Source: Pseudomonadota bacterium (GTDB lineage: Bacteria > Pseudomonadota > Alphaproteobacteria > SP197). From it: a DNA stretch of 51,869 bases. The notes beneath the pieces were generated by a model. It was not told the DNA's origin. It worked only from the letters and a program-made list of their open reading frames with translations, and did not search any database. Of this stretch, positions 44,501-51,787 are shown in pieces. The stretch's first letter is position 1, and each line of letters starts with the position of its first letter. The translations under genes and the position numbers were made by a program. The stretch covers positions 1-51,869 of the forward strand of contig JAQCLG010000005.1 in NCBI GenBank assembly GCA_027592745.1, read 5' to 3'.

Positions 44501-44671
44501 CGGCGAGATGCCCTCGTGGTTCATCGAGACGTAGATGATCGGGATGTTGATGTCGGGGTCCGATTCCTTGGGAATCGTGACGTAGGAGACCGTGCCGGCG
44601 ATCAGGATCAGGGTGAGCAGCAGCAGCACCGTCCGGGGACGGGCAAGGGCGCTCTGGATGATCGCGATCAT
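41507..44671 (-). CDS. RND efflux transporter permease
   Basis: 1054 residues, the usual AcrB/HAE family length. The first helix is followed by SYVTIPKESDPDINIPIIYVSM, the family porter-domain opening. TM4 carries the proton-relay acidic pattern in MLVDGAIVVTEYADRKMAEG, and a late helix pair contains GIGVIALAGIVVNNNIVLID. It is an inner-membrane trimer that pumps substrates with the adaptor encoded upstream. The start ATGA overlaps the adaptor stop. The VIRI/CusA subfamilies are not indicated, so drug or lipid-type efflux is likely. Confidence 0.93.
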   Translation of the reverse strand: MIAIIQSALARPRTVLLLLTLILIAGTVSYVTIPKESDPDINIPIIYVSMNHEGISPGDAERLLIRPMEQELRGIEGVKEMRSSAYEGGANVILEFDAGFDADTAIDDVRAKVDLAKPELPDETDEPTVNEVNLSLFPVIVVTLSGDVPERTLLRLARDLQDEIEGIATVLEANLAGDREELVEIVIDPMLVESYALDATELIEFVGRSNRLVAAGALDTGSGRFSVKVPGLLEGAQDLLDLPIKTQGDAVTMLRDIASVNRTFKDPESFARVGGEPALALEISKRTGENVIDTIAQVRAVVERVSADWPPEVEVAYTQDRSGDIRTMLGDLQNNVLSAILLVMIVIVWAMGWRSAALVGIAIPGSFLAGILVLSALGFTMNIVVLFSLILAVGMLVDGAIVVTEYADRKMAEGNDRGAAYHAAATRMAWPITSSTLTTLAAFLPLMFWPDVVGEFMKFLPITLIATLTASLAMALIFVPVLGSLFGKAGQRGPNTPVLSADGDENLDDLRGFTGFYVRLLHRALRHPGKVVLAAVAILIGVQVYYASHGNGVEFFPSVEPEQAAFQIHARGNLSIWERDALVHEVEARILDMDEFETVYARVGEVGEGGDAAEDVIGSITVEFVYWEQRRPAEAIFEEVRERTADLAGIVVEPRQQEAGPGSGKPVKIQVGSRYPELIVPAVARIRAHMDAMPGLTDVEDSRPLPGIEWQIDVDRAQAAKFGTDVSSIGGVVRLVTNGLQMSTIRPDDSKDEIDVRARFPVESRTLDQLDRLRIETPFGLVPVSNFVTRTAAPQVGTLNRVDGQRVMTLKADVAPGVLADTEVQALTAWIGQAGFDPRIDIEFRGESEDQDKAAAFLMQAFGVALFLMAIILVTQFNSFYSAFLILSAVIMSTIGVMIGLIVTGKPFGIVMTGIGVIALAGIVVNNNIVLIDTFDHLKGRSASITDAILRTGAQRLRPVMLTTITTILGLMPMVLSTNIDFFSRHVSVGAPSTQWWVQLASAIVFGLTFATVLTLVFTPCALMVRANFGDWRRNRRVRRQKRKGRRERVEPTA

Positions 44672-45756
44672 GGCTTCTGCGAGAAGGCCGAGTCCTCGAC
44701 CAGCACCGGTTCGACCGCCTGGCCCTCGGCGACATAGTCGTGGCCGACCGTGATGATCGTGGCGCTGTCGGGCAGGCCCGCCACCCAGATGCCGTCGGCT
44801 GCGTCGGCGACCACGGTGACCGGCACGAACCGCACGGTGTCGGCATCGTCGACGATCTTCACGCCCAGGGTGCCGTCATCGGCCAGGCTGAGCGCGGCGG
44901 GCGAGACGAAATGGGCGCTGAGCGTGACCATCGGCAGGTCGATGTCGGCGGTCAGGCCGGCCGGCACAGCGTGATCGGGGTTGGCAACCTCTAGTTCGAT
45001 GCGGAAGGTGCGGGTCTCCGGCTCGGCAACCTTGCCGATGAACCGCAGGGTGCCCTCCACCGTCTGGCCGGTGATCAGTCGCGCACTGCCGGGCTCGCCC
45101 AGGGTAAGGCCGCCGACCTCGCGTTCGCTCACCGCGCCGATCACCACGATCGGGTCGAGATCGTAGAGGGTACCGATCTGGGTGTTGACGTCGACGACGT
45201 CGCCGATCTCGACATCGAGGGATTCCAGCGCGCCTGGGAAGGGCGCGGAGATCTTCGTGCGGGCGATGTCGAGCTGGATCGCGGCCAGTTCGGCCCGCGC
45301 GCTCTGCAGGTCGGCGCGGGCTCCGGCGTCGGTGGTTTCCGCCCGCCAGCCGCTTTCGGCCAGTTCCGCCGAGGCATCGGCCTGGATCTGGCGCTGTTCG
45401 ACCAGGGCCTGGGCGCGGCTCAGGCGCTGGTTGCGGTCGTCGGTGGCGAGCTGGACGAGCAGGTCGTCTTCGCCGACATAGTCGCCCTCGGTCACCGCGA
45501 TGGTCTCGATGCGGCCTGCGGTTTCGGTGCGCAGGGCGAGTTCGCGGCTGGCCGCGGTACGCCCCGTCACGGTCAGCGTCACCGTGTAGGGCTGGCTCTG
45601 GCTGGGTGCGACGCGCACCTTGGCGGCCTCGACAGGTTCGTCGACGGCGGCTTCGCCCGCCGCGGGTGCTGCCGGCTCTCCGCCGAACTGGCCCGAGGCA
45701 ACCCAGAGGATGGCGCCGATCGCCAGGGCGATCGCCAGGATGTGCGAGGTTCTCAT
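44668..45756 (-). CDS. RND efflux periplasmic adaptor (membrane fusion protein)
   Basis: 362 residues from ATG 45756. An N-terminal anchor or signal (HILAIALAIGAILWVASGQ) precedes a lipoyl domain (RIETIAVTEGDYVGEDDLL), a short alpha-hairpin (RNQRLSRAQALVEQRQIQAD) and the second lipoyl half (ISAPFPGALESLDVEIGDVVD) with beta-barrel and membrane-proximal domains after it. It bridges the RND pump to an outer-membrane channel. Overlaps the pump gene by ATGA. No TetR-type regulator is adjacent; the 5' side faces the DUF1127 gene at 45985. Confidence 0.92.
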   Translation of the reverse strand: MRTSHILAIALAIGAILWVASGQFGGEPAAPAAGEAAVDEPVEAAKVRVAPSQSQPYTVTLTVTGRTAASRELALRTETAGRIETIAVTEGDYVGEDDLLVQLATDDRNQRLSRAQALVEQRQIQADASAELAESGWRAETTDAGARADLQSARAELAAIQLDIARTKISAPFPGALESLDVEIGDVVDVNTQIGTLYDLDPIVVIGAVSEREVGGLTLGEPGSARLITGQTVEGTLRFIGKVAEPETRTFRIELEVANPDHAVPAGLTADIDLPMVTLSAHFVSPAALSLADDGTLGVKIVDDADTVRFVPVTVVADAADGIWVAGLPDSATIITVGHDYVAEGQAVEPVLVEDSAFSQKP

Positions 45757-45984
45757 CGCCGCAAGATGCCCGCGCAGAAGCCGCAGTCAACGGCAGCGAC
45801 GATGATGGTGGACATCCCGTACGGAGGGGCGGGCAGGGTGGAATCTGGGGGCATCGGTACCGTCGGGTGTGGAGACGTTCTACGGGGCATTCCCTAGCAC
45901 GGACCACCTAACGGCGGGGTGTTTCAGAACGATGTCAGGCCGGTATCACCCTGCAACGCCCTGGCGCAAGCCGTGGTTGCAGGC

Positions 45985-46146
45985 TCAGACGCCGTTCCAG
46001 ACCCGGTGCTGGTAGATCGAGGTACCCTGAACCACCGGCACACGCTCCAGGTTGAGGTCGCGGAGCTGGTGCGGGGAAAGGCGGTCGAGCTCGCTGCGGA
46101 GCTGGGCGCGCAGGCGGATGTTGCGCAGAAGGGCGATGGCGCTCAT
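45985..46146 (-). CDS. DUF1127 family small protein (1)
   Basis: 53 residues from ATG 46146 (MSAIALLRNIRLRAQLRSEL), with an AGGAAC ribosome site; the 80-residue track ORF starts too early. RSELDRLSPHQLRDLNLERV is the arginine-rich helix-turn of DUF1127/YjiS-like proteins, which in alphaproteobacteria are induced under stress and bind RNA. The tail VVQGTSIYQHRVWNGV is unusual for the family. A TTGTGCA palindrome lies 74 bp upstream and recurs before the second DUF1127 gene. Confidence 0.78.
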   Translation of the reverse strand: MSAIALLRNIRLRAQLRSELDRLSPHQLRDLNLERVPVVQGTSIYQHRVWNGV

Positions 46147-46219
46147 GGCCGTGTTCCTGACGATGCCGCAGGCTCGGGTCCTGCAGCGGGTTGGTGCTGA
46201 AGGGCCAGATGGGCTTCTT

Positions 46220-46234
46220 TTGTGCACTGCACAA
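46220..46234 (-). promoter_or_regulatory. TTGTGCA-N-TGCACAA operator-like palindrome before DUF1127 (1)
   Basis: A perfect 7-bp inverted repeat with a single central base, 74 bp upstream of the ATG at 46146. A close relative sits 77 bp upstream of the other DUF1127 gene, which suggests a shared regulator. Confidence 0.5.
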
Positions 46235-46301
46235 TAGGCGCGCCGGCAACCCAGGCATGCGGCCTGCGCATGCCCCTCGGAGCGCCGACCTGCCGCGCCT
46301 C

Positions 46302-47186
46302 TCAGGCTTCGAAGCTGCGCCCGCTCAGGCGTTCGTAGGCCTCCACGTAGCGCTCCCGCGTGCGCGCCACGATCTCGGGCGGCAGCTCAGGCCCCGGCGC
46401 GGTCTTGCCCCAGTCCTTCAGGCCCTCCAGCCAGTCGCGCAGGAACTGCTTGTCGAAGGAGGGCGGCGAGGCGCCGGGCTGCCACTGGTCGGCCGGCCAG
46501 AAGCGGGAGCTGTCGCTGGTCAGGCACTCGTCGACCAGGGTCAGCTCGCCCTCGATCAGGCCGAACTCGAACTTGGTGTCGGCCACGATGATGCCGCAGG
46601 ACGCCGCGTGTTCGACCCCGGCGCCGTAGAGCGCCAGCGTGATGTCGCGCACCCGTTCCGCCAGGTCCCGGCCGATCAGGGCGGCGGCCTCACCGAAGCC
46701 GATGGTCTGGTCGTGCCGGCCCAGCTCGGCCTTGGTCGAGGGCGTGAAGATCGGCTCGGGCAGGCGGTTGGCCTGGCGCAGGCCCTCGGGCAGGGCGATG
46801 CCGGAAATCGTCCCGCTCGCCTGGTAGTCCTTCCAGCCGCTGCCCGCGATATAGCCGCGCGCGATCGCCTCGACCGGCAGCACGCGTGCCTTGCGCACGA
46901 TCACGGCGCGCCCGGCGAGCCAGGCGGCCTCGCCGTCGTCCAGCGGCAGTTCGGCAAGGTCGGTGGTCACGATGTGGTTGGGCACGATCCCGGCCAGGCG
47001 CTCGAACCAGAACAGGGAGAGGCCGTTGAGCAGGCGTCCCTTGTCGGGGATAGGCGTCGGCATCACGACGTCGAAGGCCGAGATGCGGTCGGAGGCGACC
47101 AGCAGCAGCCGTTCGCCCAGGTCGTAGATGTCGCGCACCTTGCCTCGGGCAAGCAGGGGCAGGTGTTTCAGGGTCGGCTGGTCCAT
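46302..47186 (-). CDS. purC: Phosphoribosylaminoimidazole-succinocarboxamide synthase (SAICAR synthase)
   Basis: 294 residues from ATG 47186 (MDQPTLKHLPLLARGKVRD). GKVRDIYDLGERLLLVASDRISAFDVV is the ATP-binding start, AIARGYIAGSGWKDYQ the substrate loop, and VADTKFEFGLIEGELTLVDE the metal/ATP-binding DTKFEFG signature. It is the long, yeast-like form. It joins CAIR and aspartate in purine synthesis. The 5' region between this gene and the DUF1127 gene at 47418 holds several hairpins. Confidence 0.94.
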   Translation of the reverse strand: MDQPTLKHLPLLARGKVRDIYDLGERLLLVASDRISAFDVVMPTPIPDKGRLLNGLSLFWFERLAGIVPNHIVTTDLAELPLDDGEAAWLAGRAVIVRKARVLPVEAIARGYIAGSGWKDYQASGTISGIALPEGLRQANRLPEPIFTPSTKAELGRHDQTIGFGEAAALIGRDLAERVRDITLALYGAGVEHAASCGIIVADTKFEFGLIEGELTLVDECLTSDSSRFWPADQWQPGASPPSFDKQFLRDWLEGLKDWGKTAPGPELPPEIVARTRERYVEAYERLSGRSFEA

Positions 47187-47264
47187 GGCGTGTTTCCGCT
47201 GGGGAGCGCCGTCATCGCCTTGCGCCCGGCGAGTGTCAAGCCGGCGCCCTGCCCTCAAACGACA

Positions 47265-47339
47265 TCGCCCCGGTGCTGCGTGCAGCCGGGGCGACGGGAA
47301 GGCTCGGAAAACGAAACGGCCGGGACATGAAGCCCGGCC
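47265..47339 (-). other. Two hairpins in the purC leader region
   Basis: TCGCCCCGG (47265-47273) pairs with CCGGGGCGA (47286-47294), and GGCCGGG (47318-47324) with CCCGGCC (47333-47339). They stand 79-153 bp upstream of purC on its strand. They could be attenuator or mRNA-stability elements; no known purine riboswitch core is visible. Confidence 0.4.
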
Positions 47340-47390
47340 CGGCAGGCGCGCGGGGCGGGGTTCAGTCCCGGCCGGTGTGGGCCGGTTCGA

Positions 47391-47416
47391 CCGCGGGATC
47401 GATCATCGATCCGCGG
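47391..47416 (-). terminator. Stem-loop right after the second DUF1127 gene
   Basis: GGATCGAT-C-ATCGATCC is a perfect 8-bp stem, extended by CCGC/GCGG with one bulged base. It begins two bases after the DUF1127 stop (leftward). There is no U-run, so it may act as a 3' end protector or a Rho-assisted terminator. Confidence 0.55.
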
Positions 47417-47417
47417 G

Positions 47418-47588
47418 TCAACGACGGACCTGGGTCTGCGAGTACCAGCCCGAACCGATCAGCGACGGATCGCTGTGGACCGGCAGGCCGATATCCGCGC
47501 GCAGGCGGGCGTCAAGGCGGCTGAGTTCGGTTTGCGAACGGCCACGACGGCGCCAGCTGCGATAGCCGTCAACGACTTCGCGCAGCAT
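47418..47588 (-). CDS. DUF1127 family small protein (2)
   Basis: 56 residues from ATG 47588 (MLREVVDGYRSWRRRGRSQ), with AAGGAAG six bases upstream; an in-frame GTG at 47606 is a weaker alternative. RSQTELSRLDARLRADIGLPV is the DUF1127 helix-turn. The C-terminus reads SLIGSGWYSQTQVRR. Members are small basic proteins tied to stress and phosphate or RNA turnover in alphaproteobacteria. It is flanked by an operator-like repeat upstream and a stem-loop directly after the stop. Confidence 0.85.
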   Translation of the reverse strand: MLREVVDGYRSWRRRGRSQTELSRLDARLRADIGLPVHSDPSLIGSGWYSQTQVRR

Positions 47589-47917
47589 CTTGGTCTTCCT
47601 TGTCACGTCAGGTTGTGTAAAGAGCCGGAGGCGCCGAACACGGGTTGGTCAGTCATGCGGGCATTGCTGCATTGCACAACCGGGGGCATCCAGCGCCGTG
47701 TCGAGGGAGGAGGCACGGCGCCTCCGACCTCTCTAAGATAATGCTGCAATGCGAAAAGACCAATGCTGCGCTTGCACGATAGCCATGCAATCCTCGCATG
47801 GCTGAAGGATTGCGCGGGTCACTTGCGCCTTTGCCGTCTTCGGGCGAGGCTCGCGGCTGCTGCGACATGTGACCGGGGCCGTGGCGCCCGAGCGGTCCGC
47901 GACACGGAGAACAAGGC
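47589..47917. promoter_or_regulatory. 329-bp divergent regulatory region with repeated TGC(T/A)GCA-type sites
   Basis: Shared by DUF1127 (2), leftward, and the glutamine amidotransferase, rightward. It contains TGCTGCATTGCACAA (47665-47679), TGCTGCAATGCGAAA (47742-47756) and TGCTGCGCTTGCACGA (47764-47779), all similar to the palindrome at 46220. A perfect 8-bp inverted repeat AGCCATGC/GCATGGCT (47781-47803) follows. No gene is seen. Confidence 0.55.
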
Positions 47918-48637
47918 ATGGCGCGTATCCTGACCGTCCAGTTCTGGAAGACCTGCCACCTGGGCGAAATTTCCGAGACCTTCGCGCGCCGCGGCGCACA
48001 GGCCGACTATTGCCGGATCGACACCGGTGAATCCCTGCCCGAGGGCCATGAGGGCTGGGACGGCCTGGTCATGATGGGCGGCGCGCAATATGCCGAGGAC
48101 GATGCCCAGCATCCCTATCTGGGACCCTCCGCCGATCTCGCCCGCGCCTTCCACGATGCCGGCAAGCCGGTCCTCGGGGTCTGCCTGGGCAGCCAGGTGC
48201 TGGCCCGAGGCCTGGGTGCGCGCGTGCGCAAGCAGGGCTGGACCGAACTGGGCTTCACCGAACTCACGCCTACCGCGGCGGCCAAGGACGATCCCCTGCT
48301 CGCCGGCGTCGGGCCGACACGCCTGATGCAGTACCACGAGGACACCTTCGACCTGCCCGAGGGTGCGGTGCCGCTGATGACCGGCACGCGCTGCCCCAAC
48401 CAGGCCTACCGCTCGGGCGCCAGCTACGGCTTCCAGTGCCATTTCGAGGTGTCGACGCGGCTGTGGCAGGAGTGGATGTCGAACATGAGCGAGACCTTGA
48501 AGGCGCTCGATCCGGTCTATCACGAGAGCTGGCAGCAGGACTTTGCCCGGCACGAGTCGGAATCGGTGGCCTTCTGCGAGCGCATCTCGGACCGCTGGCT
48601 CGATCTGGTCGAACAGCGCGTGGCCAAGGCGGCCTGA
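47918..48637 (+). CDS. Class I glutamine amidotransferase family protein
   Basis: 239 residues from ATG 47918. The nucleophile is C89 in VLGVCLGSQVLARGLG, and the His/Glu partners appear as QCHFEVS. LVMMGGAQYAEDD is the glutamine-binding loop. This is the free-standing GMP-synthase-like GATase group, whose members hydrolyse gamma-glutamyl compounds or supply ammonia, sometimes in polyamine use. The SpuC-like aminotransferase 637 bp away makes a polyamine link thinkable but unproven. It converges with the gene ending at 48650. Confidence 0.87.
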   Translation: MARILTVQFWKTCHLGEISETFARRGAQADYCRIDTGESLPEGHEGWDGLVMMGGAQYAEDDAQHPYLGPSADLARAFHDAGKPVLGVCLGSQVLARGLGARVRKQGWTELGFTELTPTAAAKDDPLLAGVGPTRLMQYHEDTFDLPEGAVPLMTGTRCPNQAYRSGASYGFQCHFEVSTRLWQEWMSNMSETLKALDPVYHESWQQDFARHESESVAFCERISDRWLDLVEQRVAKAA

Positions 48638-48649
48638 GCCGCTCCGGGT

Positions 48650-49183
48650 TCAGCGCGTGCGCCAGCGCCGGGCGGCAAGGACCGTCAGCAGCAGACCGAA
48701 CAGCGCGATGACGCCGGGCACCAGCGCGGCGTCCTGACGCACCGCCTGCAGGCCCGCGACCGTGGCGGCACGGTCGACGACGGCGCCCTCGGGCGTGCCG
48801 ATCGCCCAGATCCGGTGGCGGTCCTCGTCGGCCGGGGCGTCGGGCCACAGGCCGTAGAGAGCCGGTCCGGCGAGCACGGCATCCTTGACCGCCTCGTAGC
48901 CCGGCATGTCGTCGGGATAGAACACCAGCCGTTCGCCGGGTTCGAGCATGGCCTGGAACTCCAGGCTGCGGCCCTGGAAAAAGCGCACCAGGGCGCCGCG
49001 CTGGCGTGCCACGACGATGGCGTCGGCGGCCTCACCGGTGAAGGTTTCGAGGTCGCCCTCTCCCGGGTAGGACGGCGTCAGCAGTTCGGCGCCGTTCCAC
49101 AGGCCGATCGCCAGCAGGATGATGCCTGCGGCCAGGGGGGCCACCGGGCGGTCGCCCAGGCCGCGGGCAAAACGGCCGATCAT
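48650..49183 (-). CDS. Hypothetical membrane protein with two terminal helices
   Basis: 177 residues from ATG 49183, which follows GGGGAGAGGGC; the track start at 49273 lacks a ribosome site. Helices at the N-terminus (PLAAGIILLAIGLWNGAELL) and C-terminus (VPGVIALFGLLLTVLAARR) flank a soluble domain of about 120 residues (ADAIVVARQRGALVRFFQGR and LYGLWPDAPADEDRHRIW). I recognise no family. It may be a periplasm-facing sensor-like or envelope protein. The 90-bp gap to the aminotransferase gene suggests a shared transcript. Confidence 0.7.
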   Translation of the reverse strand: MIGRFARGLGDRPVAPLAAGIILLAIGLWNGAELLTPSYPGEGDLETFTGEAADAIVVARQRGALVRFFQGRSLEFQAMLEPGERLVFYPDDMPGYEAVKDAVLAGPALYGLWPDAPADEDRHRIWAIGTPEGAVVDRAATVAGLQAVRQDAALVPGVIALFGLLLTVLAARRWRTR

Positions 49184-49273
49184 CGCCCTCTCCCCGGGGC
49201 TAGGGACGCGGCGCCGCCCCCCCGCGCACGGGGCGCAGGGAGCGGCGGTCGTCATCGCGGTCCGGATCGCCAT

Positions 49274-50638
49274 CTAGCCCAGCAGCTTGGGTTCGGCGGC
49301 ATCGAGGGCGCCCTTGAGGGCGCCGACCAGCTCATCGACATCGGCGGTGGTCATCACCAGGGGCGGCGACATCACCATCGAATCGCCGGTGGCGCGCACC
49401 AGCAGGCCGCGCGACCAGGCCTCCTCGCGCACGGTCATACCGGCCTGTTTGCTGCCGTCGAAGGACCTGTGGCTCTTCTTGTCCTCGACCAGCTCCACGG
49501 CGGCCATCATGCCGACGCCGCGCACCTCGCCGACCAGGGGATGGTCGGCCAGCTCGCGCAGTCGCTTCTGCAGGTAGGGACCGGTTTCGGCGCCCGCCTT
49601 CTCGACGATGCCTTCGCGCTGCAGGATGTTGATGTTCTCCAGCGCGACCGCAGCCGAGACTGGATGGCCCGAATAGGTGAAGCCATGCTGGAACTCGCCG
49701 CCGGCCCCGACAAGGGTGTCGGCGATGCGGTCATGCACCATGACGCCGGAGATCGGCAGGTAACCCGAGGACAGGCCCTTGGCCATGGTCATGAAGTCGG
49801 GATCGATCCTGTACTGGTCGCTGGCGAACCAGGTGCCGGTGCGCCCGAAGCCGCAGATCACCTCGTCGGCGATCAGCAGGATGTCGTGCTCGCGGCAGAT
49901 GCGCTGGATCTCCGGCCAGTAGCTCGCCGGGGGAACCAGCACGCCGCCGGCACCCATGATCGGCTCGCCGATGAAGGCGCCGACGTTGTCGGCGCCGAGC
50001 TTCTGGATCATCGCCTCGACCGAACGGGCCGCCTTGATGCCGAATTCCTCGGGGTCCATCTCGCCGCCGAAACGGTACCAGTGCGGGCAGTCGGCATGGA
50101 CGAAGCCGGGCAGCGGCAGGTCGAACTGCGGGTGCATGGCCTCCAGGCCGCACAGGCTGGCCGCCGCCATGGTGACGCCATGGTAGGCCTTGTTGCGGCT
50201 GATGATGGTCTTCTTGCCCTTCTTGCCCTTGGTGTTCCAGTACCAGCGGACCATCTTGGCAATGGTGTCGTTGGCTTCGGAACCCGAGTTTGCATAGAAG
50301 ACGTGGTTGAGGCCCTCGGGCGTCACTTCCGCCAGCTTCTTCGAGAGCTCGGTCGCCGGCTGCGTCGTCGTCTGGAAGAAGGTGTTGTAGTAGGGCAGCT
50401 CCTGCATCTGCTTGTAGGCGACCTCGGCCAGCTCCTTGCGGCCGTAGCCGATGTTGACGCACCACAGGCCGGCCATGCCGTCGAGCACCTTGTGGCCTTC
50501 CGAGGTCCACATGTGGCAGCCCTGTGCCCTGGTGATGATGCGCACGCCCTTCTCGTTCAGCGCCTTGGTGTCGGTGAAGGGGTGCATGTGGTGGTGGCGG
50601 TCCATGTCCTGCAGGACCGCGGTCAGGTTCGTGACCAT
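49274..50638 (-). CDS. Class III aminotransferase, putrescine:pyruvate (SpuC)-like
   Basis: 454 residues from ATG 50638. The N-terminus with DRHHHMHPFTD and LNEKGVRIITRAQG closely follows the SpuC pattern, and GLWCVNIGYGRKEL, YANSGSEANDTIAKMVRWYW and DEVICGFGRTGTWFAS are the PLP-binding core; the PLP Lys is in MAKGLSSGYLP. It should move an amino group from putrescine or another diamine/omega-amino acid to pyruvate. Related class III enzymes use taurine or beta-alanine, so the substrate needs testing. Spermidine or gamma-glutamyl-putrescine genes are not adjacent. Confidence 0.88.
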   Translation of the reverse strand: MVTNLTAVLQDMDRHHHMHPFTDTKALNEKGVRIITRAQGCHMWTSEGHKVLDGMAGLWCVNIGYGRKELAEVAYKQMQELPYYNTFFQTTTQPATELSKKLAEVTPEGLNHVFYANSGSEANDTIAKMVRWYWNTKGKKGKKTIISRNKAYHGVTMAAASLCGLEAMHPQFDLPLPGFVHADCPHWYRFGGEMDPEEFGIKAARSVEAMIQKLGADNVGAFIGEPIMGAGGVLVPPASYWPEIQRICREHDILLIADEVICGFGRTGTWFASDQYRIDPDFMTMAKGLSSGYLPISGVMVHDRIADTLVGAGGEFQHGFTYSGHPVSAAVALENINILQREGIVEKAGAETGPYLQKRLRELADHPLVGEVRGVGMMAAVELVEDKKSHRSFDGSKQAGMTVREEAWSRGLLVRATGDSMVMSPPLVMTTADVDELVGALKGALDAAEPKLLG

Positions 50639-50956
50639 GGATGTTGTCTCCGGAGAAATGTCGTCTGTCTTGAAGGTGCAGCCGCCCGAGTGGCCGGCGG
50701 CATGGCCGGTGCGGCTGCCTAGGGATCGAAGTCGATGCGTGCACCCACGATCAGCAGATCGTGGAGCAGCGACATCTTCGTCGTCGTCTCGTGGCGCAGC
50801 TTCATGGCACCAAGTGTAGGCCAGAGCGTCCGATGGTGCGAGTCGGCAGCACCGCTGGAATCTCTGTAGCAGGCAACGGACAGGCGCTCCGGTTTGGCTT
50901 CATCGGCCAGACCGGAACGCCCGTGCCGCCGGCCTACAGGGCCCCGTGCCGCAGGC
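50639..50956. other. 318-bp gap with a possible 28-codon ORF and a tandem duplication
   Basis: Lies between the aminotransferase start and the pirin stop, both leftward. A 28-codon frame (50719-50805, starting MKLRHETTTKM) has neither a clear ribosome site nor a known family, so I do not call it a gene. At the right edge begins a 23-bp tandem duplication next to the pirin stop. Confidence 0.45.
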
Positions 50957-50965
50957 CTACAGGGC
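50920..50965. repeat. 23-bp tandem duplication spanning the pirin stop codon
   Basis: Two head-to-tail 23-base units starting CCCGTGCCGC and ending GGCCTACAGGGC (50920-50942, 50943-50965) differ at one base. The right unit contains the pirin stop (TAG on the minus strand), so the left unit duplicates the gene end. Confidence 0.75.
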
Positions 50966-51658
50966 AAGGTCGAAGAGCAGCACCTCGGCATCGTCGGTTG
51001 CCGCGAGAGCAAGCGGTCCGGCCGTCGTGATGCCCAGGCCGTCGCCGGCACGGAGGGCTTCGCCGCCCGCCGTCAGGGTGCCGCGTGCGACCTGCAGCCA
51101 GACGCGGCGGTTCTCGCCGACCGTGAAGTCCAGACGCTTGCCCTCGGCCAGGATGCCGCTGTAGAGGTCGACGTCCTGGTGGATGGTCAGTGATCCCTCG
51201 CGGCCGTCGCGCGAGCCGACCAGCTTCCAGGCGCCGGTACGTTCGGCCACGGGAAAGGCCTTCTGCTCGTAGCCCGGCTCCAGGCCGCGCCGCTCCGGTA
51301 CGATCCAGATCTGCAGGAAGTGCACCGGCTCGCTCTTCGAGGCGTTGAACTCGCTGTGGCGGATGCCGGTGCCGGCGGTCATGCGCTGGACGTCGCCGGG
51401 ACGGATCACCGAACCGGTGCCGATCGAATCCCGGTGCTCGAGCGCGCCTTCCAGGACATAGCTGACGATCTCCATGTCGGCATGGCCATGGGTGTCAAAG
51501 CCGGCGCCTGCCGCGACCCGGTCCTCGTTGATCACGCGCAGGGCGCCGAAACCCATGTGGTCGGGGTCGTGGTAGTGGCCGAAGGAGAACGTGTGGCGGC
51601 TGTCGAGCCAGCCGAAGTTGGCATGGCCGCGGGCTTCGCCGTGTCGCAGGGTCTGCAT
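50957..51658 (-). CDS. Pirin family protein
   Basis: 233 residues from ATG 51658 (MQTLRHGEARGHANFGWL). The metal-binding set is H57, H59, H101 and E103 (FDTHGHADME and IRHSEFNA), the same spacing as in YhaK and human pirin. The bicupin fold continues to LLFDLAL. Bacterial pirins often have quercetin 2,3-dioxygenase-like or redox-sensor activity. It is divergent from a LysR-type regulator beginning at 51788, a frequent arrangement in Proteobacteria and a likely regulatory pair. Confidence 0.93.
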   Translation of the reverse strand: MQTLRHGEARGHANFGWLDSRHTFSFGHYHDPDHMGFGALRVINEDRVAAGAGFDTHGHADMEIVSYVLEGALEHRDSIGTGSVIRPGDVQRMTAGTGIRHSEFNASKSEPVHFLQIWIVPERRGLEPGYEQKAFPVAERTGAWKLVGSRDGREGSLTIHQDVDLYSGILAEGKRLDFTVGENRRVWLQVARGTLTAGGEALRAGDGLGITTAGPLALAATDDAEVLLFDLAL

Positions 51659-51721
51659 GGTCTGTCTCCCGCCGCTGGATGCAGCTGTTGCTGTCCGGCA
51701 ACCATATGGAGATCGCGTTCA

Positions 51722-51759
51722 TCGCGACAATCATTCCACTCTATGACAATCTGTCGCGA
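51722..51759. promoter_or_regulatory. LysR-type operator-like inverted repeat between pirin and LysR genes
   Basis: TCGCGACA (51722-51729) and TGTCGCGA (51752-51759) are perfect inverted 8-mers 22 bp apart. Position in the divergent gap suits a LysR activator or autoregulation site. Confidence 0.5.
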
Positions 51760-51787
51760 AATCCAGGACAACGGCTGGACACCGACC

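Noticed and set aside
50719-50805. 28-codon ORF starting MKLRHETTTKM as a peptide gene
   Set aside because: No clear ribosome site, no known family and no conservation evidence available; kept only as a remark in the intergenic entry.
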